64,000 nt of DNA from Ilex aquifolium (GCA_951799425.1 OX637396.1:41531901-41595900), one strand, 5' to 3'. Positions 46,956 to 59,366 are shown, counted from the first letter of the stretch. Notes: generated by a model not told the origin, from the sequence alone. Numbers and translations: made by a program.

Positions 46956-49900
46956 ATCTTTAGCTTCTCTCTCTCTCCTGCTGTCCTAATCCTCCAATGA
47001 GATCTAACCAAACACATTCACATCAGAAATCAATGACTTCCATATGTGGAGCCTGTGAAAGATCCCAATACTGTTTTAAATAAAGAAAAAGTAAATTATC
47101 AATATCATGGATGTTGTGAATCTACAAGCCCCCACACAAAGTCCAAACCCACCAATGCCCTGCAACATTTTTGGTATTTAATGCCATGACATGCACCTAA
47201 AACACTCACACACATTATGCACAGGACTCACTTTCAAACCACCTCAAAAACACACACAAACAGTTCTCCACAGCAGTACAAGTAAACTGACTTTTTTCTT
47301 GTCATTTATATCCATGAACCTAATTTGGTGATCTAAGTTATTATTCTCATTAGATTAGTAATGAAATCTAACATTGACTAAGCAATACTGGTAATCCAAT
47401 TACATCTTTTTCTTTATGATGGGTACCTTCTCTAAGGTGAACCCACATTGGGCCTACCCTTATAGAATATACATGTAATTTTTCGCTAATCATAGACTTT
47501 AATTAAACCCAGAAATAATAACGATAGTTAAACCCAGAAACAATAACGAAAGTCAAACTCAGGACTTGTAGATTTCCTGTTTGCCCTAAGATTAATCCCA
47601 TGCCATTACCTAACTGTGTTGGTTAATCCAATTACAACGTCAACGGAGTAATAAATTAGACAAAGATTGGATTATTATTCTTCCCCATAACCACCATTGT
47701 AGTTTATCCCCCTATTATAGCATGACTAGGGATTTTTCTTCCAATGTTGGCTAGACACCTCTCTCTCTCTCTCTCCCTCTCTCTCCCTCTCTCCATGACT
47801 TCATGTTTGAAATATATGTGGTGGGTTTTCTATATGAGGCATAAGAAGCATAACAAAGACAAAGCAATATAATTTTTTTAGAAAGTTGCAATAAACTATT
47901 AGAAGTGAGACATGAGTCATGACTTAATGAGCAAGATGGTTTGGCTGGAAAGTAGTGTCATAGTGGGGTTACCACTACCTGCTCTTTTTCCAGTTCTCTT
48001 ACTAAAGTTAAAGTGATTCCATTGTGTTAAAACTTAAAAGTCAATGCCCCATTTGCATGGAGAAACCCTGTTTGAATCACCATCTTAGCTGCCACCATAC
48101 TCGAATTCATTAATTCACGAACACGATATACATAAAACTATCGAAACATTTCTCAAGTTTCTACGTCAGAGGTTAGGTTACTATACATGTCAAGGTCTTA
48201 AGTTTAATCATTCAAAAAATATTGATTCTTCTTTTGATTCTCGTGATTTATAAATAATAACACGCACCCAAAATTTGTATTGCGCATCTATGCTCATGTG
48301 AATGTTTGTCAAACAATCATGTACAATATTATTCTTGTCTTTCTATTTAAGTGCGCCCAATTCGGATGTTCTTAAACTGGGTAAGAATTATTCAACCTCA
48401 AAATTCTCTCACCGTTTGAACAAATTAAGGTTTCCTTTTTGCACCCACTAGGTAGGTTTTTGTTGGATCCCTTGCTCACATTTAACCATGGCTTAGTAGT
48501 AAGTTGGCGTAGTCTCTCGCCCAATCTTTGCCTTCTTGAGTAGCCAAGTTGAAGCATTGAATGGTTCTTCGGCCTACCACCTTTCTCTTTTATTGGATGT
48601 TTCGGTTGTCTTATCGAGCTCTCAAACATGTCTTTGTGTATTCATTTTTAGCCCAAGAGAAAAATATTTGTCCAGCTTTCTCTCTTTGGCATTGTTGACC
48701 TTGTAGGGAGCCCAATTAACTAGTTTGACTATTGATTGTCATCCATTGGCTCACTCAAGGTCTAGGGGTGTCGAAATATGGTTGTCGTGATCGCTCTGAC
48801 AATCTGGCTGAACTAGTTCCTTCTTGCCAAAAATGTCATGCTGACATCATAACTATAGGTTTCCCGTGTCCACATATATATGTTTGTATCATTCATTAAA
48901 GAAATGTATCAACATTTATAAAAATGCATTAACATATATATAGTAAACTATTTTTTACATTCCAATATGTTTTTTAATGTTTTATTCATTGAGATTAGCA
49001 TATTAGACCCGCATATTCTACGCGTATATATATGTTTTATACCTTCACTCGGTTTTTATTTCCACATAGTATAGACAACATAATATCGCCTGCAAAACTG
49101 TTGTAATGTAATATAATAAGCTCTCATTACATCATGTTGTGGGAACAATCTTTCTCAATCGGCCATGCCAGCATTTGGCCTGCTTCTCTGTCCTTTTTAA
49201 GTCATTTGTTGCATAGCCACGAGTTGATTATAAAATTAATCCCTCTTCTTTTAGTGACATCACCCCCCATAACCAGCTGTAGTATCAAAGTTGTAGTCGT
49301 GTGCGGTGTATGGGACATTAATAGTATAAAATTGGGTTTGGTAGAGGTAAGTGGTATACAATTTTACTTCTCTTTTCAAAGAGATTAATTTTCAAACATG
49401 TGCATCTTAAAATGTGCCTTTTATTTTATACTTAATTGGTTCCTTCACCTTGTGAATGTTAGTTGTGTGTTATATTGACTAAAAGGAGGAGATATTAATC
49501 ATGACAAGTTACTTGAGTTCGACTCGGGTTCAACTAAGATAAAACTCGACTTGTGTTTTAAACGAACTGAACTTGAACAGTTTGTTAGACTCATTTAAAA
49601 AAACAAGCTCGTCAAACTCGGATTTCAGCTCGCAAAACTCGGTTAGATTAACACCTCTAACTGAAAGAACAACTTTGGTTCTTAGCAACACTAGGGGCTG
49701 TCTACTAATCTACATACACATAAACCTCGGATTTGGATTCTCTCCGATACTTTTCTTTTTCGGTTTCCTTTCTTGACAAATTATTTATCATCAATGAGTG
49801 AGAGACCCACTAATATATAATAAGTATCACTTGATTTCACAGTAGGCGGTTCACTAATAAAGAAAAAAAAAATGTATTGGAGGATCGATGTCAGGCTATA

Positions 49901-51002
49901 ATATTCAAATTTTCAACAATAATGGCTAGTAATCAACTTATGCTTCAAATATTTATTCGATGTACATATCTGATCTTTGAATTACAATCCAATAGCATGT
50001 TGCCATGAGAAATATAACCCCGTATTTCTTCTATATAATCTTTTGCAATCTAGGCAACCTAGACCATGGTGGCACATGTATTTGAACAGATTGTCATTGT
50101 ACTAATGCATGCATCTCTTGACTCTATAAACTCCAATAGCTGCATTGCTATACATGTGCTTGTAAAAAAAATGATAGAAAATCTTTTCAAGTATTCAAGT
50201 CCATTAACTTGTATCCAGGGACCAGTTTGCCTGCTTTCCAAAGGACTATTATACACTATCAGAAGTTTCATTTCAGAAGATAAAGAAGCTAGAAAACCAG
50301 CACTTGTTTCTCTGCTCTGCTATTTTCTAGTACTGAGTTGCATAGACCAGGTACACAATTTCACATTACAACCATTCCTATACATAGAATAATTAAGGGT
50401 ATTCAATGCACTGCTACCTTTGCAAGAGGTGTTTCTGTTTGCATAGACTAGGCTACACTTGCATTGTCCAACTCCAAGCTACAAGTACATTGTCTGGGCT
50501 ATACCATGATTAACAATAAAGTATTACTTTGCCAAGACAAGCTCACTAAATCTGAGAGAAATTTCAAACTACAAGTATGATTTATCTTGTTTGAATCAAT
50601 GAAATTAAAGAAGGTTGGATAACATCGTTTTCAATCCTAAAATAAGTTCCATTCAATGGGGTGAGATAGTTGACTATTTATGTTTTGCCATTTAGACAAC
50701 TTGTGTGAACTAAATACACGATGGGCGTGCATCTGGTTTGAACCCACCCCCATTGTTTTCATTTTGGCCACTAGAATAATAACACATAGGACATTAGTTA
50801 GGTAAAGAAGGGCTATTGGACATGGTGCCTTTTACCAATAACAAAGGGACCCTAGACTAAGTTGGCCAACAAGAAATGGACCCCAGAATTGCCTTCTAGT
50901 GTCTAAGAGCAAATGAGAGAAGAAAAGAAGATTGCCCACATCTGATGTGAATGTGGCATGATTTGAGTTGGTGAAGTATATCTCAAAAGAACTTTAAAGG
51001 AT
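46956..51002. other. 4-kb gene-free intergenic region
   Basis: No convincing gene is present. Longer frames (for example 48372-48629 minus and 50066-50392 plus) have no recognisable domain or splice structure. A (CT)n tract occurs near 47760-47793. The stretch 49500-49650 has the cgagttcgactcgg/aactcggtt words of the degenerate repeat also seen at 1-75 and 38450-38600. Confidence 0.4.
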
Positions 51003-51192
51003 ACATCAAGTAGTAACAGAGATGAGTTGTAAACTCAAACGTCTTGAGTTCGAAACTTGACAATCATTTGAGATCAGATCACGGGAGATTTATCTCTCAT
51101 GAATATCTTAATCCCGATGTAAATTATTTGTTTTTAACCAAATTAGGAAAAAAATTAATCGAAATACGCGTAAATTAGTGTGAACACCCTTA
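51003..51192 (+). repeat. Dispersed repeat family, copy C, with a B-box-like motif
   Basis: The most complete copy. It contains a pol III B-box-like TTGAGTTCGAAACTT near 51045, then gagatttatctctcatgaat, aatcccgatgtaaatt and aattaatcgaaatacgcg. The layout suggests a tRNA-derived SINE head, but no A box or duplication was fixed. Confidence 0.55.
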
Positions 51193-51504
51193 ACCCCTAA
51201 AGCAAGAAAGAAGTATGTAACAAAAAAAAGTTGTGAAAGATAGAATGACTATGAAGGAGGTAGTGAAAGAAAGAGATTCAATTGAAAATAAAGCAAGAAA
51301 AAGAGCACTGGACCAGTGGTAAGCCTTTTTTTTACTTTGCCAATGCAAAATTCGAATCTCGCAAATGCTCTCTCTCTCTAGTCGGTAAGGTGATTTAAAC
51401 AAAAAGAATATAAAGTAAATAAAATAAAAATTAGAGGAAAGGGAAAAGAGTAGGAGAAATATGAAAGGTGTGGTGAGTAGACAGCGTTACAGTGTTTCTC
51501 TTTT

Positions 51505-52445
51505 GGGAAAATTTCAGCCACGCCCCTCTTAGTTTATTATATCTTTAAGGATACTCCATCTATTATTAAAAACATCACTTCTAATTTATATTTAAACATC
51601 ACTAACACCCCTACCATTAAACTATCATTTCTAACAAAAAAAATTAATCTAAAATACCAAAAATGCCCCTATATAACCTCACATAATTTTTCTACATAAA
51701 ATTTTATTAAAATTCGAGACGATTAAAATTTATTTTTCTACATATTAAAATTTAAACCAATTAAAATTCGATTGAAGTTGAATAAATTTTATTTTTTTTA
51801 ACATATTAAAATTCGAGCCTATTAAAATTTATTTTTTACATATTAAAATTTGAGTCGATTTGAACTCTACCCTAGTTGTTAGCGCCGATTAAAATTCGCT
51901 TTCGAACCTATCAAAATTTATATTTTTTTACTTATTAAAATTCGTGTCAATTAAAATTCGATTTATTAAAATTTGAGTCAATTAAACTTTATATTTTTTA
52001 TGTATTAAAATTTGGGTTGATTAAAATTTGATTTAAGTCGATTAAAAATAAATTTTAATTGGTTCAAATAGAATTTTAATTAGCCCAAATTTTAATACGT
52101 AAAAAATATAATTTTTAATTGGCTCAAATTTTAATATGTAAAAAAATAAATTTTAATTAGCTTGAATCGAATTTTAATTCACTTGAATTTTAATACGTAA
52201 AAAAAATTAAAAACCATAAGAGGTTTCATTGAAGATATGCTTATTTAGAGGGAGTTTCATTGAAGATATATTTACCTAGAGGGGGTGTGGATGAAGTTTG
52301 TTCTTAAATATATCATGGACAATTTAGTAAAATTACATTCTAATTAATATTTTTAATCTGACATGGGTGTCACTAAAGATTCAAAAAATAGAGGAATGTT
52401 CTTGAAAATATGATAAACTAGAGGAGGTGTGATTGAAATTTTCCC
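51505..52445. mobile_element. 941-bp Mutator-like non-autonomous element upstream of HWS
   Basis: Ends GGGAAAATTTCA and TGAAATTTTCCC are followed inward by about 60 bp of imperfect inverted repeat. The exact 10-bp duplication tttctctttt flanks it (51495-51504, 52446-52455). The interior is an array of short attaaaatt.ga units. The left half is in one orientation and the right half in the other, with the axis near 52040. There is no transposase. Duplication length points to the Mutator-like superfamily. Confidence 0.88.
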
Positions 52446-52455
52446 TTTCTCTTTT

Positions 52456-52518
52456 GGTTGTGGCCGAAATCCCAAAGTTTTTCTCTTCATTAAAACCCAT
52501 CAATTCCTCGATAAAACT

Positions 52519-52556
<38 letters not shown>

Positions 52557-54179
52557 ACACATCCACACAGGCTTGTTGAAAAACCGGCTTCATACTACAT
52601 TCCACTTCATGTTATCTCAAAATGGGCGAGAGTAAAGAAACAGCTTTCTCTCTCTGGTTCAACTTACACATATTTATCTGCTACATAGACACCGACCCAT
52701 CTCATGTCCTTCACTTTTTCCGTAGCTAAGATGTTTAGAGACCCATTTTGTATCTATTTATTGGTGAACGAATGTTAACTCTCCGAAGAGAAAGCTATTA
52801 ACTTTAGTTGTGTCTCTTCTCACCATTTTTTTTCTGGTAAATCTAGAGGGTGGTGAGTGGTGACCAATTCAGGCAGACCCATTTTGGCCAGTTTAACAAG
52901 AGGAGGCTTTTGCCTTGGCAAACACAAAACTTTCTACCCAGTTAGGTACACTCATGATATTTTTTTTTTCATTTCATGAAGCGTTTTTGTTGTTTTTGAA
53001 AATAAATTTGTGGGTGTTTTATTGATCTAGTTGTGTTATGTTCTTTAAGTTGTTATTGTTGATGTTTTTGGTCTGTTGGTGCGTTTTTAATGTTTGATTG
53101 ATAGCATTATGTGCTCTAATTTTTCTCCTCCCAATATTTTATTGTTTCTCCCCCACAGAAAACATTTTAGGGTTTGATGTCCAAAACTATGAAAACGGCT
53201 CTGTTCTTTGAGAAAGAAAATGGGTTGTTTTCTGGTTAACACAATATCATTGTGGTACAAATCTGGTGAGAAGTGTTTTCCTATTATCAACATCTCTGTG
53301 TTATCCTCTTTGAATGCTTTTTATCCTATTGTTGGGAAAAAAAAAAAACGGGTGGTGCATTTTTCTTTTTTGTTTCTAATGTAAGTAAATGTGATCTATA
53401 CCTACTGATAAGCTTTTGAATACTCATAAACTACTCCTCGGGTATCTGGTTGCTTAGTGTTCTTAGTCTGTATGTTATTTCCTATGTGTATACAGATAAT
53501 CTTATCTTATGTTTAATTAGAATCTCTTTTTCTCTTAAATCTTTTGTTTGCATCTGTGGAGGGCCAATTTGCTTCTTTAATTTCAGGTTCACAATGAAGT
53601 TCTGTTGTTTTAATCTAGCGGAATGATTGCTGTTTTTGTTCAAGCTGTATATTTCATTGATTTTTGGAGGAAAAAAACTTTTGATGTTTCAGTTGGGTAG
53701 AAGGCAGACTCATATAGCCGACCCCAAATCATTGGGACATAAGGCTAGGCTTGGCTTTGTTTGGTTTTGTTTGGTTTGGTTAGTTTGGGAGAAGGCACCA
53801 AGAGAGTGGTTTAGGTATTTTGATAATTTTATCAATATGTGGTTCTAATAATATGATAGCCATATAACAAATAAAAGGAGTCAGTGATATATGACCCTTT
53901 ATGACTTTTATGCTCTTCCCCCTCCCCCTTCTTGTTATTGATATTCATCACACAGCTCATCCATTTTTTTTGTTTTTTAAGTTTTCAGACTTTCCAGGTG
54001 AATCAAGTGAGATCATTTGGGCTCTGGGTGTGATATTTATGTTCGTGATTCAGAATAATTGCAGGTGGTCCTTTCTCACAATGGACTTCTAATTTAGCGG
54101 AGGTAACTTTGAATTGTCTTGCATATGTAATCTGGTTTGATTTTCATGTAGATTCAGGCTGTCTTAGCTCTTCTCTGTG
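52456..54179 (+). promoter_or_regulatory. HWS promoter and long 5' leader region
   Basis: A (CT)n tract at 52523-52552 marks the probable promoter/leader, 70 bp from the Mutator-like element. The 1.6 kb up to the ATG has no coding gene and contains plausible splice signals (GTAAAT near 52837, gcag acceptor near 54064), so a leader intron is likely but not defined. Confidence 0.45.
53699..53782 (+). repeat. SINE-like 3' domain with hairpin, copy 1
   Basis: Contains agccgaccccaaatcattgg, then gacataaggct and a ggttttgttt-rich tail; cccaaat and attggg can pair. It resembles the conserved 3' domain of many angiosperm SINEs. A second copy is at 60436-60500. The SINE body is not recognisable. Confidence 0.5.
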
Positions 54180-55397
54180 ATGGAAGGGGAAACATCATGG
54201 GTCAGTCATTGCCTTGATGACAGTACAAAGAATGTTGGTGAGTATGATTCATTTTCAGAACTTAGTGATGAAGGTAATAAAGACGTTGCAGCAGTATCCA
54301 TGGATTTGATCTTGCCTGATGACTTGTTAGAACGAATTCTAGCTTATCTCCCCATTGCAAGCATTTTTAGGGCAGGTTGTGTGTGTAAAAGGTGGCATGA
54401 TATAGTAAGTTCAGAAACATTTTTGTGGAACTTGTCACTTCTCCTGACACAAAAGCCTTGGTATTTTATGTTTACAAGCTCCGATGAACCAACTGGTTAT
54501 GCCTATGATCCTATCCTTCGAAAATGGTATGGCATTGAATTTCCCTGCTTTCAGACACCCAATTGGCTTACTGCTTCATCATATGGCCTAGTTTGCTTCA
54601 TGGACAATGATAGTCAAAGAGAGCTATATGTCTGTAACCCAATTACCAAAGGTAGCAAGCGGCTTGTGGAGCCTCCGGGCCTGAAATCTTCTGATTTCAG
54701 TGCACTGGCAATCTCGGTGAGCCAGATATCTCGCAATTACAATGTATCAATTGTGAAATCTAAGCAAGTGCCTGGAAACTTCTTTCAGTGGGATCTCTCA
54801 ATTCATGTTTATGACTCTGAAACAATGATGTGGGCAACCCCTTTAACAGAGGTTTTGACAGGGTGGAGAGGTGGTGAGGAGAGTGTGATCTGTGATGGTG
54901 TTTTGTACTTCTTAATTTACTCTACTGGGGGTGGCATGCCTGATAATCGTCATGGCCTAGTCACCTATAACCTCTCAAGCCGATCGTCCCATGGTTTGTT
55001 GAAGAGGAGTTTTATCCGAGTGCCTTGTTCCCTTACATGTGGCCGTTTGATGAGCCTCAAGGAGAAGTTGGTGATGGTTGGGGGGATTGGTAAACCAGAT
55101 CGGCCTGACATAATTAAGGGGATTGGCATTTGGGTTCTCAATGGAAAGGAGTGGCAAGAGATTGCTCGTATGCCTCACAAGTATTTCCAAGGATTTGGAG
55201 AATTTGATGAAGTTTTTGCTAGCAGTGGTGCTGATGACCTTATATACATCCAGAGCTATGGAGCTCCGGCTCTTCTTGTTTTTGACGTTAAACAGAAGCA
55301 ATGGAGGTGGTCACAGAAATACCCAGTTACAAAGAGGTTTCCACTTCAGCTCTTTAATGGTTTTTGCTTTGAACCCAGGCTTGAATTTACTCCTTAA
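54180..55397 (+). CDS. HWS: F-box/kelch protein HAWAIIAN SKIRT
   Basis: One uninterrupted frame of 405 residues, close to Arabidopsis HWS in length. The N-terminus (MEGETSW) matches, which fixes the ATG at 54180. The F-box is at about residues 44-85 (LPDDLLERILAYLPIASIFRAG, then CKRWHDIV), the part that binds SKP1/ASK in an SCF E3 ligase. Kelch-type repeats follow: PWYFMFT, YDPILRKWY, LVCFMDND, SVICDGVLYFLIYSTGG, LVMVGGIG, DLIYIQSYG. The conserved FPLQLFNGFCFEPRLE ends the protein. In Arabidopsis HWS limits organ growth and fusion and affects miRNA levels. The leader probably starts near the CT tract at 52523, and a Mutator-like element lies just upstream of that. Confidence 0.95.
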   Translation: MEGETSWVSHCLDDSTKNVGEYDSFSELSDEGNKDVAAVSMDLILPDDLLERILAYLPIASIFRAGCVCKRWHDIVSSETFLWNLSLLLTQKPWYFMFTSSDEPTGYAYDPILRKWYGIEFPCFQTPNWLTASSYGLVCFMDNDSQRELYVCNPITKGSKRLVEPPGLKSSDFSALAISVSQISRNYNVSIVKSKQVPGNFFQWDLSIHVYDSETMMWATPLTEVLTGWRGGEESVICDGVLYFLIYSTGGGMPDNRHGLVTYNLSSRSSHGLLKRSFIRVPCSLTCGRLMSLKEKLVMVGGIGKPDRPDIIKGIGIWVLNGKEWQEIARMPHKYFQGFGEFDEVFASSGADDLIYIQSYGAPALLVFDVKQKQWRWSQKYPVTKRFPLQLFNGFCFEPRLEFTP

Positions 55398-56540
55398 TTC
55401 AGTTTCTCATTGGTTTCATATCTGTTGTAATGAAAAAAATCGTCCCAACTTCCCACAATTTTGTGTGTTTGTACCTACATATTAATTGCTGTGATTTCTG
55501 TGTTATGCTTAAAGGTTTATACGAAATGTACCAGCCAACAAGGCTGCTAATTCATGAAATGGGAAATATATTGTTAGGAAGCAAATACAGTTAAGACTGT
55601 TTAGAATGAGAATCGATCTCTTGATTTCACACAAGCCTTAACCATCACTAATTTCTGTGCTTTTGAAAGGTTATTGTAGTTTCTAGTTTCCTGCTTAGTG
55701 TTGACTGTGTTTCTACTATATCCCACTGTTTTACTTTCTTCAGTTACACATATACAATGTTTTTTTTATTGTTTCTTCTTTCTACTGGGCAGCCTTGTGA
55801 AAATTGCTAGGTTTGAAGCACAAAAATAGTCTTTTTGTGTCACAGATTAGACTATGTACATCTATTTCTATCTAGTTCCCGTAATGACGGAAGTTTTGTG
55901 CATTGACTGTCTCTTTTTTTGTAAGTAGCCAATTGAGGTCCCAGTTTATTTTGCTTGTGTGAGGTGTGGCCAAGATGGATGCATCTGATGGCCCATGTGC
56001 TCCATGTCTCTTTCAATTTTTAGGGAAATTTTTGGGTATTGTGTTTCTCCTGTTCATTTTCTTGATTTTGCAATCCTTCCCATCTTAAATAAAAAATGTG
56101 GAGATCAGTGCTGTTCTCTTTCCCTAGAGGATATACTTGCTTCTACAGCTCTACAACCAAAAGGTCAAAACTTGGAGATGGGTTTCCATGCTGCTGACCT
56201 CTTAATCTGTTCCAATTTTTTTTATATTTTTATCCCCAACACCTCCTCTCCCCCCCTCCCTCCTCCCTCTTCTTCTGCTGAGTCTAGTGTAGCAAAATGA
56301 TGCTCTTTTTTCATTGAAGTTTGCACTATTGATCTTCCTTGTTTTGATCCTTCATAAATAGATATGACAAATGGGTTATGCCTTACGACGTCATTTCAAG
56401 TGCAACCGTTTAAGGGAACGGTACCCCTGCAGTATTGCAGAGGATCCATGCCTTATGCCTTAGATGCTTAAAAACGCCATAATATTGTTTCGACCTGTCC
56501 TAGCGCTCCGAAAATTCATGCTATTGTCTTTGAGAATTGC
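55398..56540. other. HWS 3' UTR and intergenic DNA
   Basis: T-rich 3' flank with no second gene. A 101-codon frame at 55995-56300 is low-complexity and unsupported. Confidence 0.4.
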
Positions 56541-56552
56541 TCTCTCTCTCTC

Positions 56553-56588
<36 letters not shown>
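56541..56588. repeat. Compound (CT)n(CA)n microsatellite
   Basis: About 30 bases of CT repeats with two interruptions pass directly into about 9 AC units. Confidence 0.9.
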
Positions 56589-56589
<1 letters not shown>

Positions 56590-56992
56590 CCTATTTGTAC
56601 GTTGTGAAATCATGGGCTGGATGGTAGAGAGGCAACTACCCATAAATTGTGTTAGAGGGATTTATTGGATTGTTCTGGCATACAACTGAGGCAAACAATT
56701 AACAAATTTTGGGCCTATCTGGGCCCAATATGCTGCCTCACCTTTCGAGGCCCAACAGAGAAACACCCAAACAATTAACCTTTCGGCCTTTCAGGACCCA
56801 CATTTAGGTGTTATTTGATTTGTTGTCCTTCTCATGCTGCATGTGTCTATGGGCCAGCATGATTGGCCTCAATCATGGACCATGGTACGTCACGTGAATG
56901 AAGCTGCCGTTAAAAGAAAGATGGATTTATTTAAATTGGGCCAGAGTGGCCCACAAACCCAAATTATCGTGTTAGGTCATACCACTGGGTTC

Positions 56993-57110
56993 AGCCCATG
57001 GCCTTTCCACTAGTTGGTCCAGGCTATGGAGCCAAGTGTCGATCCTTAGCCCATGGCCTTTCCACTAGTTGGTCCAGGCTATGGAGCCAAGTGTCGATCC
57101 TTAGCCCATG
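56993..57110. repeat. Perfect 55-bp tandem duplication
   Basis: Two identical copies with period 55 (agcccatggcctttccacta onwards) plus the first bases of a third. Lack of divergence implies a recent duplication. Confidence 0.9.
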
Positions 57111-57149
57111 CTGTCCTTATTTTCTCTAGATTTTTTTTTCAAACATTTA

Positions 57150-57740
57150 GGCCGTTTGGTAACAATGTGTTTGTGTTTTTTTCTGTTTTTGTTTTCATTT
57201 TTTGCTAAAAAAAAAAACAATAACGCGTTTGAAGTGTGTTTTTATTTTTTTTTTGGTTGATCAGTTTTGTAAACAACCCCAAATTTTAAAAACATCAAAA
57301 GAGGTGCTTTTGAAAACATGGCAAAACGGAAACACGCGCGCCCCTTTAAACCATTTAATGAGGTCTAGCCTTTGAACTCCATTAGCAGCAAAAAAAGGAT
57401 TTTTTTTCATTCCCACTATAAAGGCATTTTTTTACCCCTTTTGCTCTTCTGTCGTTCATCTCTCTCACTCTCACACTCTCTCGTTCATCTCTCTCACGAG
57501 GCAGCACACACTCTCTCTCTCTCTCTCTCTCTCGCCCTTCTCTGATGAGTTCTGCTGGAGTCATGGTTGGGTTTTGTGGGTGGTGGTGGAGGTGGATTTC
57601 GGTTGCTTTTATTTTTGATTTCACAATTTTTAAAATATAAATAACTACCAAATATGTTTTATATTTTTAATTTTTATCACACAAAAAACAAAATTTTGTT
57701 CCGTTTTTAAAAAAAAAAAAAAACGTTACCAAACGCACCC
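57150..57740. mobile_element. PIF/Tourist-like MITE
   Basis: GGCCGTTTGGTAAC at the left and GTTACCAAACGCACCC at the right are inverted repeats typical of plant Tourist elements. TTA flanks both sides (57147-57149, 57741-57743). It is 591 bp and non-coding. It carries two internal (CT)n tracts and a tataaagg word near 57418. Confidence 0.75.
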
Positions 57741-57743
57741 TTA

Positions 57744-58495
57744 AAAAATCAAAATTTCTGATCCCGTACTAGAGAAAGATACAAGACGAGGAAAATAATT
57801 GTTGGATACCATGTACCAGCATCGGGCTATGTCATCCTCTAGCATGTAAATGCAAGTAGGTGACAATCTTAAATTACCAAAGAAAAGAGTAAAATGCCAT
57901 TGGTTGGGGGTGGTTGCATTATTATCCTCATAGCTTTAGCCACATCAGGGACAATGTATTATGCCAGATGGAAGATTGTGACATTTCAATGGGAAGATAA
58001 AGTCTTGGGGATACCTCTCCTCCCACCTCTTTCAACATGGGCATACACACTTATATCATATGTGCACAGACCTATAAAAGTACAAGAACAAGAGCAGACT
58101 CATGGTAGAAAGTTTCACATTAGAAGTAAAAATAAATAACATAGCGTTTCAATATATGTCGATTGATATTAATAATTGTAACTTTAATATTTTTTATGAA
58201 TATAAGTTTTGAACATGTAGAGCGAGTCTTGTGTTGTTAGACTCTCTCTCCCAATGCAGACTCACAAGATCGATTCTATGGCTTGGTTTTCACTTTATAA
58301 GGGAGAGCATAATCAAACTTTTTTTTTTCATAATGAAAATTTATTTTAAAGCAAGGTTTAATCTAAATTAACCACAAGTATCACCTAAACCCCAAAAACA
58401 TCAATAAAAATTAAACCAAGAACATTCCAACTTATAGTTGGGGGATTGATTACAGATCACTGATCTACTTGTGCAGATGAACACAATCAAATCTT
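57744..58495. other. Gene-free intergenic DNA
   Basis: No gene or bounded repeat is recognised. An 81-codon frame (57894-58139) has no known similarity. Confidence 0.4.
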
Positions 58496-58630
58496 ATCAA
58501 ATGCAAAGAAGGGTTTTTTACAGGGTTGGGTGGGGGTGGGGGTTTGGGGTGGTTTTTGATATCAACTGCAAAGATGGGTTTTTTACAAGGTTGGGGTTGG
58601 GGGGGGGGGGTGTTTGGGGTGGTTTTTGAG
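58496..58630. repeat. Two-unit G-rich minisatellite
   Basis: Units 58496-58560 and 58561-58630 share atcaa.tgcaaaga, gggttttttaca and a ggtttggggtggtttttga end. They differ in the length of an internal G-rich tract, which reaches 12 G in unit 2. Confidence 0.85.
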
Positions 58631-59317
58631 GGCAGGCACAAATGATTTGGGTCATACCCTAGCAACCATGTTAGGCCTAGGCGTAGGCCATGGACCACAG
58701 CACTTCACTTTGGTCATCTACTGACACACACAGCTTACTGGATGCAGATTTTGGATTCAACGGGAGAATTTATGTCCAAACCATAAAGACACACAACACA
58801 ACACAGACCATAATAAAGTGATCTTTCCCTCGACTTCATCCCACGGCCCCATTCGTGACCAAGCCTAAGCCTAGTCTCACTCAGCTTATTGGTCGGTCTA
58901 CCTGTTATGTCACTCTCTCCTATAAACCACATCATTAAAAAAGCTAAATGCCCTTTTAATCTTCCCAAAATATATAGTAGCCATAATTAGGATCCCCCTA
59001 GATCCTCCAGCAAACTTTGATTTGACGAGGAAGCATGACTGCATCAGAGAGAGAGAGAGAGAGTTTCAGGTCACTATAAAATGAACAGTTCGACATTTGT
59101 TGAGGAGAGAGGGAGTAACTCAGAGAGATGGAAGTTTGAGTCGGTGTAAAAGAAAGAGAGGAAGATGGATATAAAACAGAAGCTCTAGCAGTTTGAACTT
59201 GTGTGTGTGAGTTTGTGTGAGATAAAGGGTAACTAAGAGATATGGGTGCTAGACAGAACACCAAAGAGTTTGAAATTTAGAGAGAGAGAGAGAGACAAGA
59301 ATTGAGAATTTGAAAAT

Positions 59318-59366
<49 letters not shown>

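Noticed and set aside
48372-48629. 85-codon minus-strand frame resembling a retroelement fragment
   Set aside because: I could not identify any conserved retroelement motif; left as unannotated intergenic DNA.
50066-50392. 108-codon plus-strand frame
   Set aside because: No recognisable domain, opposed by an overlapping minus-strand frame, and lacking promoter or splice context.
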